41,257 nt of DNA, taken from the NCBI GenBank assembly GCA_903852495.1, contig CAINRC010000005.1, forward strand, positions 1-41,257, in the 5' to 3' direction. The position numbers and the translations under genes are program-made. Positions 1 through 8,604 of the stretch are shown here, in pieces. A model generated the notes under the pieces. That model searched no databases and had not been told where the DNA came from. It worked only from the letters and a program-made list of their open reading frames with translations. The stretch is from an uncultured Geobacteraceae bacterium (lineage in GTDB: Bacteria > Desulfobacterota > Desulfuromonadia > Geobacterales > Pseudopelobacteraceae). Positions within the stretch are counted from its first letter, which is position 1, and the number at the start of each line of letters is the position of its first letter.

Positions 1-2
1 GA

Positions 3-38
3 AAAAGCTATCGCATGAAAGATCTGATAGAAGCCTGA
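3..38 (+). CDS. C-terminal end of an unidentified gene entering from the left
   Basis: A frame open from the window edge reads KSYRMKDLIEA and stops at TGA 36-38. Some IS21-family helper ATPases (IstB) end in a similar Ser-Tyr-Arg stretch, so this could be the tail of an istB gene, but eleven residues cannot decide it. Two other frames are also compatible with the edge. What follows (39-271) holds one hairpin and no gene that I can see. Confidence 0.22.
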   Translation, partial: KSYRMKDLIEA

Positions 39-49
39 GGAAAACAAAG

Positions 50-81
50 CCGCCGGCCTCGGTAAAAACTGAAGTCGGCGG
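50..81 (+). terminator. Hairpin after the first partial gene, possible terminator
   Basis: CCGCCGGC (50-57) pairs with GTCGGCGG (74-81) with one G-T pair. An inner TCGGT/ACTGA stem closes on an AAAA loop. It lies 12 bases after the TGA of the partial gene. There is no run of T directly after the stem; ATTTTT follows only about 15 bases later, so this is a weak terminator or another structured element. Confidence 0.4.
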
Positions 82-271
82 ACTGTTGTCACAACATTTT
101 TAAAGTGCCACGTTTACTACATTTTCACGGAACCGCTAGCACCGCACCAAGGCTGATTCTCTGGGAAGAGTGCTTTCTCTTAAGAGATGGGGAGAGATAT
201 TTGAAGGTTAGAAACAAGAATACGCCAGGCCTCAATCAGCAAACCAGCATGCAACATCCCGCCAAGTCCGT

Positions 272-1507
272 TCAATAGATAAAACCGAACAGCCAGAGTG
301 GAATTCGTGTACCAAGCCCCGTCTCTATGTTGTCCAGTGCCAGCCAGGCATTCTCGATTTCCTTGATCTGGCTCCCATCCTTGTTCTTGCCGCCTACCTC
401 AAAGATCATGGAGCCGTCCACCAAGAAATCTCCTTTTGATGGAACTGACACCATATGTGCGGTACGGAGCATATTCACAAAAAACGTTTCACGCATCGCG
501 CCGACATCCGGGTCACGTGTGCGAGAAAGCGCGTGATAGAGATTCGGGTTATTCAGGTAAATCTTCTCCGGTTTTTCCATTTCGCGCAGCCCTTTACCAC
601 TCCTGCTCACTGACAGGATGACACCGGCATCCTCAAGAAATTTCAGATACGTTTTGAGCGTGCGCTCGTCGCCGATTCCCAGAAGATTTTTCAGAGATTT
701 CATGTCCGGGGTAAACGGCACCAGCGATGCGATAATTGACAGCAGCTTTTCAATCTTGCGGATGCTGGAGCCATTTAACGACTGGTGGATGGCAGGCAGG
801 TCAGATTCTAACGTGGTGTGGATATTTTGTTCCAGAGTCATGAAGAAGAGGCTCTTATCCTCATACTCCCTGAAGTAGGGGTAATAGCCATGTTCCAGGT
901 AATCCCTGAACAGCGCAAGCACCTTCAGACCATTTTTGTCAAGCTCTGCCACAACCGAATTGGCAAACTCCTGATGGTTTGTCAGCAACGAGTCAAGCGG
1001 CAGTGAGTCAAAGTAGATTCCATTATTCATGCCAATGAATTCGCGGAAGGACATCCCGTACATCTGAAATACGATGGCTCGCCGGCTCAAATCGTGGCTC
1101 CCCTTCGCAATCTCCAGAGCAGAACTCCCCGAAGCAATAATCTTCAGGTTTGGGAACGTATCGCAGATGCTTTTCAGTTCCATAGACCATGCGGGATATT
1201 TGTGGATTTCATCAAAGCAGATCAGCTCGCCGCCCATCTTGTAAAACTCGTCGGCGATTTCGTACAGGGATGAACGAGCCACCAGAAAGTGGTCCGCCTG
1301 AACGTACAGTGCCTTCCGCCCGGTGCGGTCATCGCTATACTGCTCCAGCAGGCGCTGAATCATGACCGTTGTTTTGCCAATGCCTCGCTGGCCGATAACA
1401 ATTGAAAACTGGTTGGTTAGCGGGTGATCGCGCAGAAAATAGCGTTTGAAATCGCGGTTACGGATTCTGAGGAAAGTCTGGCTCAGCGGGATAAGGTCGT
1501 CAAGCAT
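272..1507 (-). CDS. AAA ATPase with DUF4143 C-terminal domain
   Basis: This 411-residue protein belongs to the widespread AAA_14/DUF4143 group of prokaryotic ATPases, whose cellular role is mostly unknown. The Walker A motif GQRGIGKTT is at residues 39-47. The Walker B-like segment ICFDEIHKYP is near residue 97 and a sensor-like IIASGSSALE follows. The second half matches the DUF4143 region, which ends with a nuclease-like fold (FLVDGSMIFEVGGKNKDG). Length is normal for the family. It is transcribed alone, away from the HigBA-type pair. Its promoter is overlapped by two perfect inverted repeats (1520-1572), suggesting tight control. Family assignment is firm and function is open. Confidence 0.88.
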   Translation of the reverse strand: MLDDLIPLSQTFLRIRNRDFKRYFLRDHPLTNQFSIVIGQRGIGKTTVMIQRLLEQYSDDRTGRKALYVQADHFLVARSSLYEIADEFYKMGGELICFDEIHKYPAWSMELKSICDTFPNLKIIASGSSALEIAKGSHDLSRRAIVFQMYGMSFREFIGMNNGIYFDSLPLDSLLTNHQEFANSVVAELDKNGLKVLALFRDYLEHGYYPYFREYEDKSLFFMTLEQNIHTTLESDLPAIHQSLNGSSIRKIEKLLSIIASLVPFTPDMKSLKNLLGIGDERTLKTYLKFLEDAGVILSVSRSGKGLREMEKPEKIYLNNPNLYHALSRTRDPDVGAMRETFFVNMLRTAHMVSVPSKGDFLVDGSMIFEVGGKNKDGSQIKEIENAWLALDNIETGLGTRIPLWLFGFIY

Positions 1508-1519
1508 CGGAACGCTCCG

Positions 1520-1572
1520 AATAGTATTTAGTTACTATTTTATACGTCATTTAATAGTAATGCAATACTATT
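1520..1572 (-). promoter_or_regulatory. Promoter with two identical operator palindromes
   Basis: On the minus strand, a -35 element TTGCAT (1565-1560) and a -10 element TAAAAT (1542-1537) are separated by 17 bases, upstream of the ATPase start at 1507. Two perfect inverted repeats of the form AATAGTA-N6-TACTATT sit at 1520-1539 and 1553-1572. The first covers the -10 and the second covers the -35. Their centres are 33 bp apart, close to three helical turns. This layout suits a repressor binding the same face of the DNA. The regulator is unknown. Confidence 0.7.
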
Positions 1573-1709
1573 TACCATTAATCAATGCAGGGCGTTCTCC
1601 ACCGACTGACGGCAAGCCCGACTTACGCAAGTGTGCCGATGCTCTTGTGAAAATTGTGAACAAAATGTGAGTGGCGATGAAAAATAATCTCTGCTACCCA
1701 ATCACATAC

Positions 1710-1737
1710 TTGACTTTATACGCCATTGGCGGATAAT
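1710..1737 (+). promoter_or_regulatory. Putative promoter of the HigBA-type pair
   Basis: TTGACT at 1710-1715 and GATAAT at 1732-1737 are separated by 16 bases, a good sigma-70 match. It would start transcription only a few bases before the GTG at 1747, so the GAGG upstream of that codon would not be in the message and translation would be near-leaderless. Either this promoter or that ribosome site may therefore be coincidental. Confidence 0.4.
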
Positions 1738-1746
1738 GAGGCAAAC

Positions 1747-2070
1747 GTGGAATTTATCGAGACACCCGTATTTACAAAACTGATTGTTGGACTACTGTCT
1801 GATGACAGCTACCGCATCTTGCAGGACAACATTGCAAAAAATCCTCAATCGGGAGACCTCATACCGGGCGGGGGCGGAATTCGCAAACTTCGCTTTGCCC
1901 TGCCAGGTATGGGGAAGCGTGGTGGGGCAAGGCTGATATACTACTGGCAGACTTCAAAACATAAAACATACCTGCTGTTGGCATATAGCAAGTCAAAAGA
2001 AGAAAACCTTGGGCCAGAGCAGGTAACAATACTCAAGGCATTGGTAAAGGAGTTGGAACGCCATGGATAA
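1747..2070 (+). CDS. RelE/HigB-type mRNA interferase toxin
   Basis: About 107 residues, matching the HigB-2/RelE-like toxin family, which cleaves mRNA on the ribosome. The start of the protein (VEFIETPVFTKLIVGLL), the GDLIPGGGGIRKLRF stretch and RGGARLIYYW are typical. I chose the GTG at 1747 because GAGG lies just before it and the family starts at this point; an in-frame TTG at 1726 is possible. The following antitoxin gene overlaps it by 8 bases, so the pair is one operon in toxin-first order. Confidence 0.85.
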   Translation: MEFIETPVFTKLIVGLLSDDSYRILQDNIAKNPQSGDLIPGGGGIRKLRFALPGMGKRGGARLIYYWQTSKHKTYLLLAYSKSKEENLGPEQVTILKALVKELERHG

Positions 2071-2359
2071 AGAACTTTTTGAACAACTTCAGCAGAGCAT
2101 GAAAGAAGCGGTAGCTATTGCGAAGGGTGAGATGCAGCCATCCCGAGTTTTTACTGTGGCGGTACCAGATGTAAAAGCAGTACGAGAAAAAACAGGGCTT
2201 TCCCAATCACTTTTTGCCAGTATGATTGGTGTTAAGGTAAAAACCTTGCAAAATTGGGAACAACATCGCCGCAATCCTACTGGTGCAGCGGCGGCCTTGC
2301 TCACAATCTTTGACCGAGAACCGGAAACTGCACTGAAAGCTCTGCACCACGTTGCCTGA
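2063..2359 (+). CDS. HigA/NadS-type helix-turn-helix antitoxin
   Basis: A 98-residue antitoxin that should neutralise the toxin before it and repress the operon. The C-terminal half is an XRE-type helix-turn-helix (VKAVREKTGLSQSLFASMIG, then VKTLQNWEQ with RRNPTGAA). The N-terminal part is helical and probably binds the toxin. The ATG at 2063 overlaps the toxin gene, which suggests translational coupling. The pair lies between the lone ATPase gene and the Uup gene, with no integrase beside it. Confidence 0.87.
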   Translation: MDKELFEQLQQSMKEAVAIAKGEMQPSRVFTVAVPDVKAVREKTGLSQSLFASMIGVKVKTLQNWEQHRRNPTGAAAALLTIFDREPETALKALHHVA

Positions 2360-2403
2360 AACCAGGAACAAAATAAGTCCTCATTTCAAATGCCGGTTTT
2401 GCA

Positions 2404-4296
2404 CTACCCCTTCAGCGTTTCCAACTCATCCCAGCGGAGAAAAGCCGTTTCCAGCTCCCCCTCCAGCGCCGACAAGCGGGCGTTAACAGCCACGACCTCG
2501 TTTCCGGAACTTTTATAAAATTCAGGATCGGCCAGACGGGCGTGCAGATCTACCTGCTCCTTTTCCAGTGCGGCGATCCGCTCCGGCAGCGCCTCCAGCT
2601 CGCGCTGGTCGTTGAATGAGAGCTTGCGGACTTTCTCTTTCTGCGCTTTCCCTTTTTCCGGAACCATTTTCTGAGCCGCCTGGGTCACGGCAGCCGCCTC
2701 GGTGGCGGCCTGCCCCAGCCAGTCATCGTACCCCCCGACAAAATCCCGCACCGAACCGTCGCCGGACAGCACCAGCGTGCTTGAAACAACATTGTTAAGG
2801 AATTCGCGGTCATGGCTCACCAGCAGCAGCGTGCCGGGATACTCCATGAGCAGATCCTCCAGCAGATCGAGCGTTTCGGCATCAAGATCGTTGGTCGGCT
2901 CATCCATCACCAGAATATTTGATGGTTTGGTAAAGAGCTTGGCCAGCAGCAGCCGGTTGCGTTCGCCGCCGGAAAGGATGCTGACCGGCGAGCGGGCCCG
3001 CTCCGGAGAAAAGAGAAAATCCTGCAGATAGCCGATGATATGGCGCGGCTGGCCATTGATGATCAGGGTATCATTCCCCTCCCCCACATTTTCCTGCACA
3101 CTTTTGTCCATATCCAACTGTTCACGCAGCTGATCGAAATAGATCACTTCGCGCCGGGTGCCGAGTTTGATCTCCCCCTGCTGCGGTTCCAGCTCCCCCA
3201 GCAGCAAGCGGAGCAGCGTAGTTTTGCCGGAACCGTTGGGGCCGATGATGCCGATCCGGTCGCCCCGCATAATTGTTGTGGAGAAATTCGCCACAATCGG
3301 CCGGCCGTCATAGGCAAAGGTCACGCCGCTCGCTTCGGCCACCAGCGCCCCGGAACGATCCGCCACCTGCAGTTGAATCTTGGCGGTACCCTGCCGTTCA
3401 CGCCGCTGACGCGATTCTTCACGCAGTTTTTTCAGCGCCCGGACGCGCCCTTCGTTGCGGGTACGGCGGGCCTTGATCCCCTGCCTGACCCATACTTCCT
3501 CCTGGGCCAGTTTTTTATCAAACAGCGCCTGACGGGATATTTCCGCTTCAAGCAGCGCTTCCCGCCGCTCCACGAATTCATCGTAGCCGCAGGGAAAGGC
3601 ATAGATCCGTCCCCGGTCCATTTCCGCCACCCGGTTAGCCAGACGACGGGCAAAAGCGCGGTCATGGGTGACAAAGATCACCGTTTTGACGTTCTTCGCC
3701 AGAAACTCCTCCAGCCAGAGGATGGTATCGATATCAAGGTGGTTGGTAGGTTCGTCCAGAATCAGAATATCGGGAGAGGAGACCAGGGCACGGGCCAGCA
3801 GCACCCGCCGCTTGGTCCCCCCGGAGAGCGCGGTGAATTCCGCTTCCGCATCCAGATCCAGCCGGTTCAGCACCCGCTCCACCTCCTGATGCAGACTCCA
3901 GCCGTCATTTTCCTCCAGCTCCTTTTGCAGTGCTTCCAGGCGGGCCAGCAGCTTTGGGCTTGCATCGTGGGCCAGTTCGTGGCTGACATGGTGGTATTCA
4001 GCCAGCAGTGCAGCGGCACTGCCCATTCCGGCAGCAACCACATCAAAAACGGTTCCGGTGACATCCTGCGGCACATCCTGGGTAAGCTGGGCGACTTTGA
4101 GTCCCTGCTGCCGCTGGATATCGCCCCCCTCCGGAGTCAGCTCGCCGCCGATCACCCGCAACAGGGTCGATTTGCCGCTGCCGTTACGCCCCATGAGACA
4201 GAGGCGGTCACCCGGCTCGATCTGCAGACTGATACCGTCAAAAATGGGGGGGCCACCGAAGGCCAGGGTTATGGTGCGCAGGGAGATGAGTGCCAC
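2404..4296 (-). CDS. uup: ABC-F ATPase, Uup type
   Basis: A 630-residue soluble protein with two nucleotide-binding domains and no membrane part. The first domain has Walker A GRNGSGKST near residue 36, signature LSGGTKRRV and DEPTNHLD. The second has GPNGSGKTT, LSGGERNRL and DEPTNDLD. A C-terminal coiled coil (KLSFNDQRELEALPERI onward) is typical of Uup, which has been linked to ribosome function and to suppressing precise transposon excision. It runs convergent to the HigBA-type pair. The ATG at 4296 fits the family start. A paired palindromic repeat (4351-4450) lies immediately upstream. Confidence 0.9.
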   Translation of the reverse strand: MALISLRTITLAFGGPPIFDGISLQIEPGDRLCLMGRNGSGKSTLLRVIGGELTPEGGDIQRQQGLKVAQLTQDVPQDVTGTVFDVVAAGMGSAAALLAEYHHVSHELAHDASPKLLARLEALQKELEENDGWSLHQEVERVLNRLDLDAEAEFTALSGGTKRRVLLARALVSSPDILILDEPTNHLDIDTILWLEEFLAKNVKTVIFVTHDRAFARRLANRVAEMDRGRIYAFPCGYDEFVERREALLEAEISRQALFDKKLAQEEVWVRQGIKARRTRNEGRVRALKKLREESRQRRERQGTAKIQLQVADRSGALVAEASGVTFAYDGRPIVANFSTTIMRGDRIGIIGPNGSGKTTLLRLLLGELEPQQGEIKLGTRREVIYFDQLREQLDMDKSVQENVGEGNDTLIINGQPRHIIGYLQDFLFSPERARSPVSILSGGERNRLLLAKLFTKPSNILVMDEPTNDLDAETLDLLEDLLMEYPGTLLLVSHDREFLNNVVSSTLVLSGDGSVRDFVGGYDDWLGQAATEAAAVTQAAQKMVPEKGKAQKEKVRKLSFNDQRELEALPERIAALEKEQVDLHARLADPEFYKSSGNEVVAVNARLSALEGELETAFLRWDELETLKG

Positions 4297-4350
4297 AGGT
4301 ACCTCATGAATTTTTCTGAAAAATGCAGTTCGAATAACACGATGAAATGG

Positions 4351-4450
4351 TCTCCCCCTTCAAGGGGGAGGTCAGGAGGGGGATGGGGGCCTTTTTACGC
4401 CGGAATTACCCCATCCCCACCCCACCCCTCCCCTTGAAGGGGAGGGAGAT
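4351..4450. repeat. GC-rich paired palindromic repeat (copy A)
   Basis: A C-rich/G-rich hairpin (CTCCCCCTTCAAGGGGGAG) is followed by an unpaired centre and an inverted counterpart ending CTCCCCTTGAAGGGGAG. The flanks AGGGGGATGGGG and CCCCATCCCC also pair, so the element can fold as one long hairpin with two small end hairpins. Related elements occur at 33646, 35691, 36207, 36332, 38882 and 41169. The stretch 4297-4549 holds nothing else that I can see. Confidence 0.8.
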
Positions 4451-4549
4451 ATGATGTGGCGCGAGATCAGTACTAATCAGAATGTTTTTTCTAGGATTAT
4501 TATTCTGTTCATACCGCATGGGACAGAGCGCAGTGGCGGAATGTGCAGG

Positions 4550-4765
4550 TTAATCGCCGATCCGCTCGAAACGGGGGACCAGCCTTCCATCCACCGGCAC
4601 ATCCTCCAGGAACATACCCAGCGGCCTGACCCAGAGTGAGCCGTCGTCGTACAGTTTCCGGTAGACCACCATCTTCTCTTCGGTTTCGCTGTGACGGGCG
4701 ACGTCGATCACGTCGTAATAGTTGCCCTTGTAGTGACGGTAGCGGCCGGGGATGATATCGGTCAC
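4550..4765 (-). CDS. DUF1653 family protein
   Basis: A 71-residue protein of the DUF1653 family, which has no established function. The conserved parts are the opening PGRYRHYKGNYYDV, the central MVVYRKLYDDGSLWVRPL and the end F.E.V..DG..VPRF. Length is normal for the family. It follows the nifU-like gene on the same strand but is separated from it by a terminator at 4776-4816, so it is probably transcribed partly on its own. The ATG at 4765 is preceded by an AGGAG-type site inside the terminator tail. Confidence 0.82.
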   Translation of the reverse strand: MTDIIPGRYRHYKGNYYDVIDVARHSETEEKMVVYRKLYDDGSLWVRPLGMFLEDVPVDGRLVPRFERIGD

Positions 4766-4775
4766 GTGATGCTCC

Positions 4776-4816
4776 TATAAAAAACGCCCCTGCCAGAAGT
4801 GCCGGAAGGAGCGTTT
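4776..4816 (-). terminator. Rho-independent terminator after the nifU-like gene
   Basis: Read on the minus strand, AAACGCTCC (4816-4808) pairs with GGGGCGTTT (4790-4782), with one G-T pair, and is followed directly by a run of T to 4776. It lies 24 bases after the stop of the nifU-like gene and just before the DUF1653 start. Confidence 0.78.
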
Positions 4817-4839
4817 AGGTGGGTATGCGGAAATACGGA

Positions 4840-5061
4840 TCAGACCTGAACAACTTCCTTGACGCCCGGGATCTGGGCTTTCATGGCACGCTCGATCCCC
4901 ATTTTGAGGGTCATGGTGGACATGGGGCAGCTGCCGCAGGCGCCTTTCAGCCGCACTTTGACCGTGCCGTCTTCCGTAACTTCAACCAGCTCAACATCGC
5001 CGCCATCAGCCTGCAGAGCCGGACGTACCTGCTCAAGAACCTTCAGTACTTCTTCTTTCAT
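4840..5061 (-). CDS. NifU-like Fe-S cluster scaffold (NFU domain)
   Basis: A 73-residue stand-alone NFU domain, which carries or transfers Fe-S clusters between two subunits. The key CxxC is C42-G-S-C45, in the context [14 protein letters not shown]. The start [22 protein letters not shown] is the family signature. Length is right for single-domain NFU proteins. AAGGAG lies upstream of the ATG at 5061. It follows the aspartate ammonia-lyase gene by 49 bases and is probably co-transcribed with it, ending at the terminator 4776-4816. Confidence 0.92.
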   Translation of the reverse strand: MKEEVLKVLEQVRPALQADGGDVELVEVTEDGTVKVRLKGACGSCPMSTMTLKMGIERAMKAQIPGVKEVVQV

Positions 5062-5110
5062 CTGTTCATTCTCCTTTGTATGTGGTGGTGCAGATCAAAC
5101 ATCTTTGTCG

Positions 5111-6502
5111 CTACGGCAGTCCCGGTTCAGTCAGGTGCTGCGGCTGCATAACCCTGTCCAGCTCTTCAACCGCCATCAGCCCCTGTTCCAGAACGATTTC
5201 GCGGATGCTCCTGCCGCTGGCAACCGATTCCTTGGCGATAGCCGCCGAGGCGTTGTAGCCGATGTACGGTGCCAGCACCGTCACCAGGCCGAGGGACTCC
5301 TCCAGATACCGGCGGCAGCGCCCTTCGTTGGCGGTGATCCCGTTTATACAGGATTCGGTGAATTTCTGCACGCAATTACTGAGCAGTTCCAGGGAAAACG
5401 TCAGATTCCAGGCGATCAGCGGCATCATCACATTCAGCTCCAGCTGCCCTGCCTGGGTCGCCAGCAGCACCGCCTGGTCGCACCCCATCACCTGAAAGCA
5501 GACCATGTTGGTCATCTCGGCCATGGAGGGATTGATCTTGCCCGGCATGATGGAGGAGCCGGGCTGGATCGCCGGAAGGCGGATTTCGTCCAGGCCGGTA
5601 CGGGGGCCGGAGGCGAGCAGACGCAGATCGTTGGCTATCCGCCCCAGGTTGACCGCCGTACGGCGCAGGGCTGAGGAAAGAGCCAGAAAAGGATCCATGT
5701 TCTGCATCGCTTCGAACAGATCCGGGCTGGCGGTCAGCGGAAACCCGGTGGCAATCGTCAGCTCTTCGACCATGGCCGTGATATACGCCGGTTCGGCGTT
5801 CAGTCCGGTTCCCACGGCGGTGCCGCCAATTCCCAGTTCCAGCAGCGCCGGTATACACCCTTCCAACCCCTCCCGGTTTTTCCGGATCGCAGCGGCATAG
5901 GCGCCGAATTCCTGTCCCATGCGGATCGGCACCGCATCCTGCAGATGGGTGCGCCCCGACTTGAGGATATGGTCAAACTCCCCCGCCTTGGCGGCCAGGG
6001 CCAGCTCCAAACCTTCCAATCGCTCCAGCAGCGGGTCGAGCATTTCCAGAGAAGCAAGGCGGATGGCGGTCGGGATGACATCATTGGTGGATTGGGCCAT
6101 ATTGACGTGATCGTTGGGGTGGAGAGTGGAAAAATCGCCCCGCTCGTGGCCCAGAAGTTCCAGGGCGCGATTGGCGAGAACTTCGTTGGCGTTCATGTTG
6201 TGCGATGTCCCGGCGCCGGCCTGGAAAGGATCAACCACGAACTGGTCAGCCAAACCCCCGGCCAGAATTTCATCGGCGGCAGCCGCGATTGCACCGCCGA
6301 TGGCGGACGACAGTCTGCCGGTGGACATATTGGCTTTCGCCGCACACTTCTTGATGACCACCGTTCCCCAGACAAAGGCGCGGTGCGGTTTCAGTCCCGA
6401 GATCGGGAAGTTGTGCAGGGCCCGGGCGGTCTGCGCCCCGTAGTACGCCTCGGCCGGAACCGGCATTTCTCCCATGGAATCCTTTTCAATGCGTATGGTC
6501 AT
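5111..6502 (-). CDS. aspA: Aspartate ammonia-lyase
   Basis: A 463-residue member of the fumarase/aspartase superfamily, which would convert aspartate to fumarate and ammonia in the cytoplasm. The superfamily signature GSSIMPGKINP is near residue 315, with STNDVIPTA and GRTHLQDAVPIRMGQEF upstream. The LQDAVP wording favours aspartase over class II fumarase, which usually has a different residue pattern there, but fumarase is not ruled out. The ATG at 6502 has GGGAG before it; a longer start at 6535 lies inside the upstream gene. It begins 11 bases after the YheS-type gene stops, so both belong to one transcription unit. Confidence 0.85.
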   Translation of the reverse strand: MTIRIEKDSMGEMPVPAEAYYGAQTARALHNFPISGLKPHRAFVWGTVVIKKCAAKANMSTGRLSSAIGGAIAAAADEILAGGLADQFVVDPFQAGAGTSHNMNANEVLANRALELLGHERGDFSTLHPNDHVNMAQSTNDVIPTAIRLASLEMLDPLLERLEGLELALAAKAGEFDHILKSGRTHLQDAVPIRMGQEFGAYAAAIRKNREGLEGCIPALLELGIGGTAVGTGLNAEPAYITAMVEELTIATGFPLTASPDLFEAMQNMDPFLALSSALRRTAVNLGRIANDLRLLASGPRTGLDEIRLPAIQPGSSIMPGKINPSMAEMTNMVCFQVMGCDQAVLLATQAGQLELNVMMPLIAWNLTFSLELLSNCVQKFTESCINGITANEGRCRRYLEESLGLVTVLAPYIGYNASAAIAKESVASGRSIREIVLEQGLMAVEELDRVMQPQHLTEPGLP

Positions 6503-6513
6503 ATTGTGCTCCC

Positions 6514-8463
6514 TCACCCCGAAAGTTCTTCCCACTCCCCGTACAGTTTTTCCAGCTGCCCGTTCAGCCCGGCGTGGCGCTCACCCCCCTGCACCCCCCG
6601 CTCCGGATCGTCGAAGAAACCGGGGGCGTTCATCTCCTGCTCCAACCGCACCAGTTCTTTTTCCACGGAGGCAATCAGACCCTCTATCTCACCCATCCGT
6701 TTCTGCCGCGACTGATCCTCACGCTTGCGCCGCTTCTCCTCTTCACGATCCTTCAACCGAAGATCCTTGGTTAACGGAGGCAATGGTTCCGGAGCAGCAT
6801 CACCCACGGCGGCCGATGCCGGTGAACCAGAGGAAGAAACGGTACTGCCCGTTGCAACCTGAACCCCCGCTTTTTTCCCCAGGTAATATTCGTAATCGCC
6901 GAAATAGTTTTCAACGCTGCCCCCCTCGACCTCAACAATCCGCGTCGCCAGGGCATTGACGAAGTAGCGGTCATGGGAAACAAAGACCACCGTGCCGTCG
7001 AAACCTTTGAGGGCATCCAGCAGAACTTCCTTGCTGTTCAGGTCCAGGTGGTTGGTCGGTTCATCCATCAGCAGCAGGTTTGATTGGCGGAGCAGCATCT
7101 TGGCCAGGGCCAGGCGGTTCCGCTCTCCGCCGGAAAGAACGCTCACCGGCTTGTGGATGTCATCCCCCGAGAACAGGAACGCTCCCAGGATATCCCGCAG
7201 GCGGGGCACCATGGCATAGGGGGCGTCGGCGTAAAGTTCGTCATAGGCCGAGCGGCTCTGCTCCAGCACGTTGGCCTGGTCCTGGGCGAAGTAGTCCATG
7301 CTGACATTGTGTCCGAGAATCCGCTCCCCCCCCTGAACTTCGCCCCCGGCCAGCACCGCCATGAGGGTGGATTTACCGGCTCCGTTATGCCCCACCAAAG
7401 CGACCCGCTCACCTTTTTCCACGGTCAGGTCAATCCTGTTCAGGACGATGTGATCACCGAACGAGCGGGTGAGTCCCTTCAGTTCGACCACATTCTTGCC
7501 GCTCTTGGGAGCGTCGGGAAACTGAAAACGGATCCGCTTGCGCTCGGGCGGGAGTACGATTCGTTCCACTTTTTCCAGCTGTTTGACCCGTGACTGCACC
7601 TGGGACGCTTTATTGGCCTGGTAGCGGAACCGGCGGATGAAATCCTCCGTCTTTTCGATCTCATCATCCTGGATGCGCTTGGCGTTGCGCAGCGCGGTTA
7701 CCCTCTCCTCGCGCTGATTGAGATAGGTCGAATAGCGGCAGTGGTAATCCGTCAGGGTATGATTCCATACTTCGGCGATGCGGCTGCAGACGCTGTCCAT
7801 GAAAAAACGGTCGTGGGACACGAGGATGACCGAACCGGGGTAGGCGCAGAGGTACTCCTCCAGCCAGTTGCGCGCTTCGATATCCAGATGGTTGGTCGGC
7901 TCATCCAGCAGCAGAACATCCGGTTTTTGCAGCAGCAGGCGGGCCAGGGCAATACGCATCTGCCAGCCGCCGGAAAACTCTCCGCAGTCACGGTGCCAGT
8001 CCGACTGGACAAAGCCGAGACCCTTGAGCACCGTGCCGATTTCCGCTTCCATCGTGTAGCCGCCGCCATGACGGAACTGTTCCTGCAGTTCGCCGTACCG
8101 GCCCAGAATCTGGTCGTGCTCGGGGGAATCGTGGGGGAGGCGCTCCAGGTCAAGGCCGATGCGGTGCAGTTCCTCCTCCATGGCCAGGAGTTCGGAGAGT
8201 GCAGCGCGGGCTTCGTGGAAGAGCGACTGACCGGCGGTAACGATGCCGTCCTGCGGCAGGTAGGATGCCTTGGCACCACGGGCAAACTGAATCTCCCCGG
8301 AGGTCGGTTCGGTCAGGCCGGCGATGATTTTCATCAGCGTCGATTTGCCGGCGCCGTTTTCCCCCACCAGCGCCACCCGTTCACCTTTTTTCAGGTGCCA
8401 GGAGATGGTGGTGAAGAGCGGTGTGCCGGCGAAGTCTTTGGATAAATTTATGAGTTGGAGCAT
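6514..8463 (-). CDS. ABC-F ATPase, YheS type
   Basis: A 649-residue soluble ATPase with two nucleotide-binding domains. Walker A motifs are GENGAGKST and GHNGAGKST, signatures are FSGGWQMRI and LSGGERNRL, and both halves have LLLDEPTNHLD or LLMDEPTNHLD. The linker between the halves is long and charged, and a C-terminal coiled coil begins around residue 560. ABC-F proteins act on the ribosome. The order of motifs and the FSGGWQMR signature suit the YheS/Ydi-type branch rather than Uup. Two ABC-F genes of different types therefore lie within 6 kb. The ATG at 8463 is the natural start. Confidence 0.88.
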   Translation of the reverse strand: MLQLINLSKDFAGTPLFTTISWHLKKGERVALVGENGAGKSTLMKIIAGLTEPTSGEIQFARGAKASYLPQDGIVTAGQSLFHEARAALSELLAMEEELHRIGLDLERLPHDSPEHDQILGRYGELQEQFRHGGGYTMEAEIGTVLKGLGFVQSDWHRDCGEFSGGWQMRIALARLLLQKPDVLLLDEPTNHLDIEARNWLEEYLCAYPGSVILVSHDRFFMDSVCSRIAEVWNHTLTDYHCRYSTYLNQREERVTALRNAKRIQDDEIEKTEDFIRRFRYQANKASQVQSRVKQLEKVERIVLPPERKRIRFQFPDAPKSGKNVVELKGLTRSFGDHIVLNRIDLTVEKGERVALVGHNGAGKSTLMAVLAGGEVQGGERILGHNVSMDYFAQDQANVLEQSRSAYDELYADAPYAMVPRLRDILGAFLFSGDDIHKPVSVLSGGERNRLALAKMLLRQSNLLLMDEPTNHLDLNSKEVLLDALKGFDGTVVFVSHDRYFVNALATRIVEVEGGSVENYFGDYEYYLGKKAGVQVATGSTVSSSGSPASAAVGDAAPEPLPPLTKDLRLKDREEEKRRKREDQSRQKRMGEIEGLIASVEKELVRLEQEMNAPGFFDDPERGVQGGERHAGLNGQLEKLYGEWEELSG

Positions 8464-8604
8464 GGGTGGTGTTGTAGCATACGGGAGTCGGAATGGGCAA
8501 GCGCGGGGATACTGACCGGATTGAGAACAGTGCGCCGTTGACTGATCCGTGTATTCATACGTTGACGGACCTGATCATTATTCCCGAAAACAATACAGGC
8601 TCTC

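Noticed and set aside
1573-1709. Remnant coding sequence (…PDLRKCADALVKIVNKM) between the DUF4143 gene and the HigBA pair
   Set aside because: About 30 residues read like protein, but there is no start, ribosome site or family match.
3040-4437. Long plus-strand open frame opposite the Uup gene
   Set aside because: It is antisense to a clear ABC-F gene whose motifs are intact, and its protein shows no family signature; the length comes from high GC third positions.
7741-8445. Plus-strand open frame opposite the YheS-type gene
   Set aside because: Same reason: antisense shadow of a gene with clear Walker and signature motifs.
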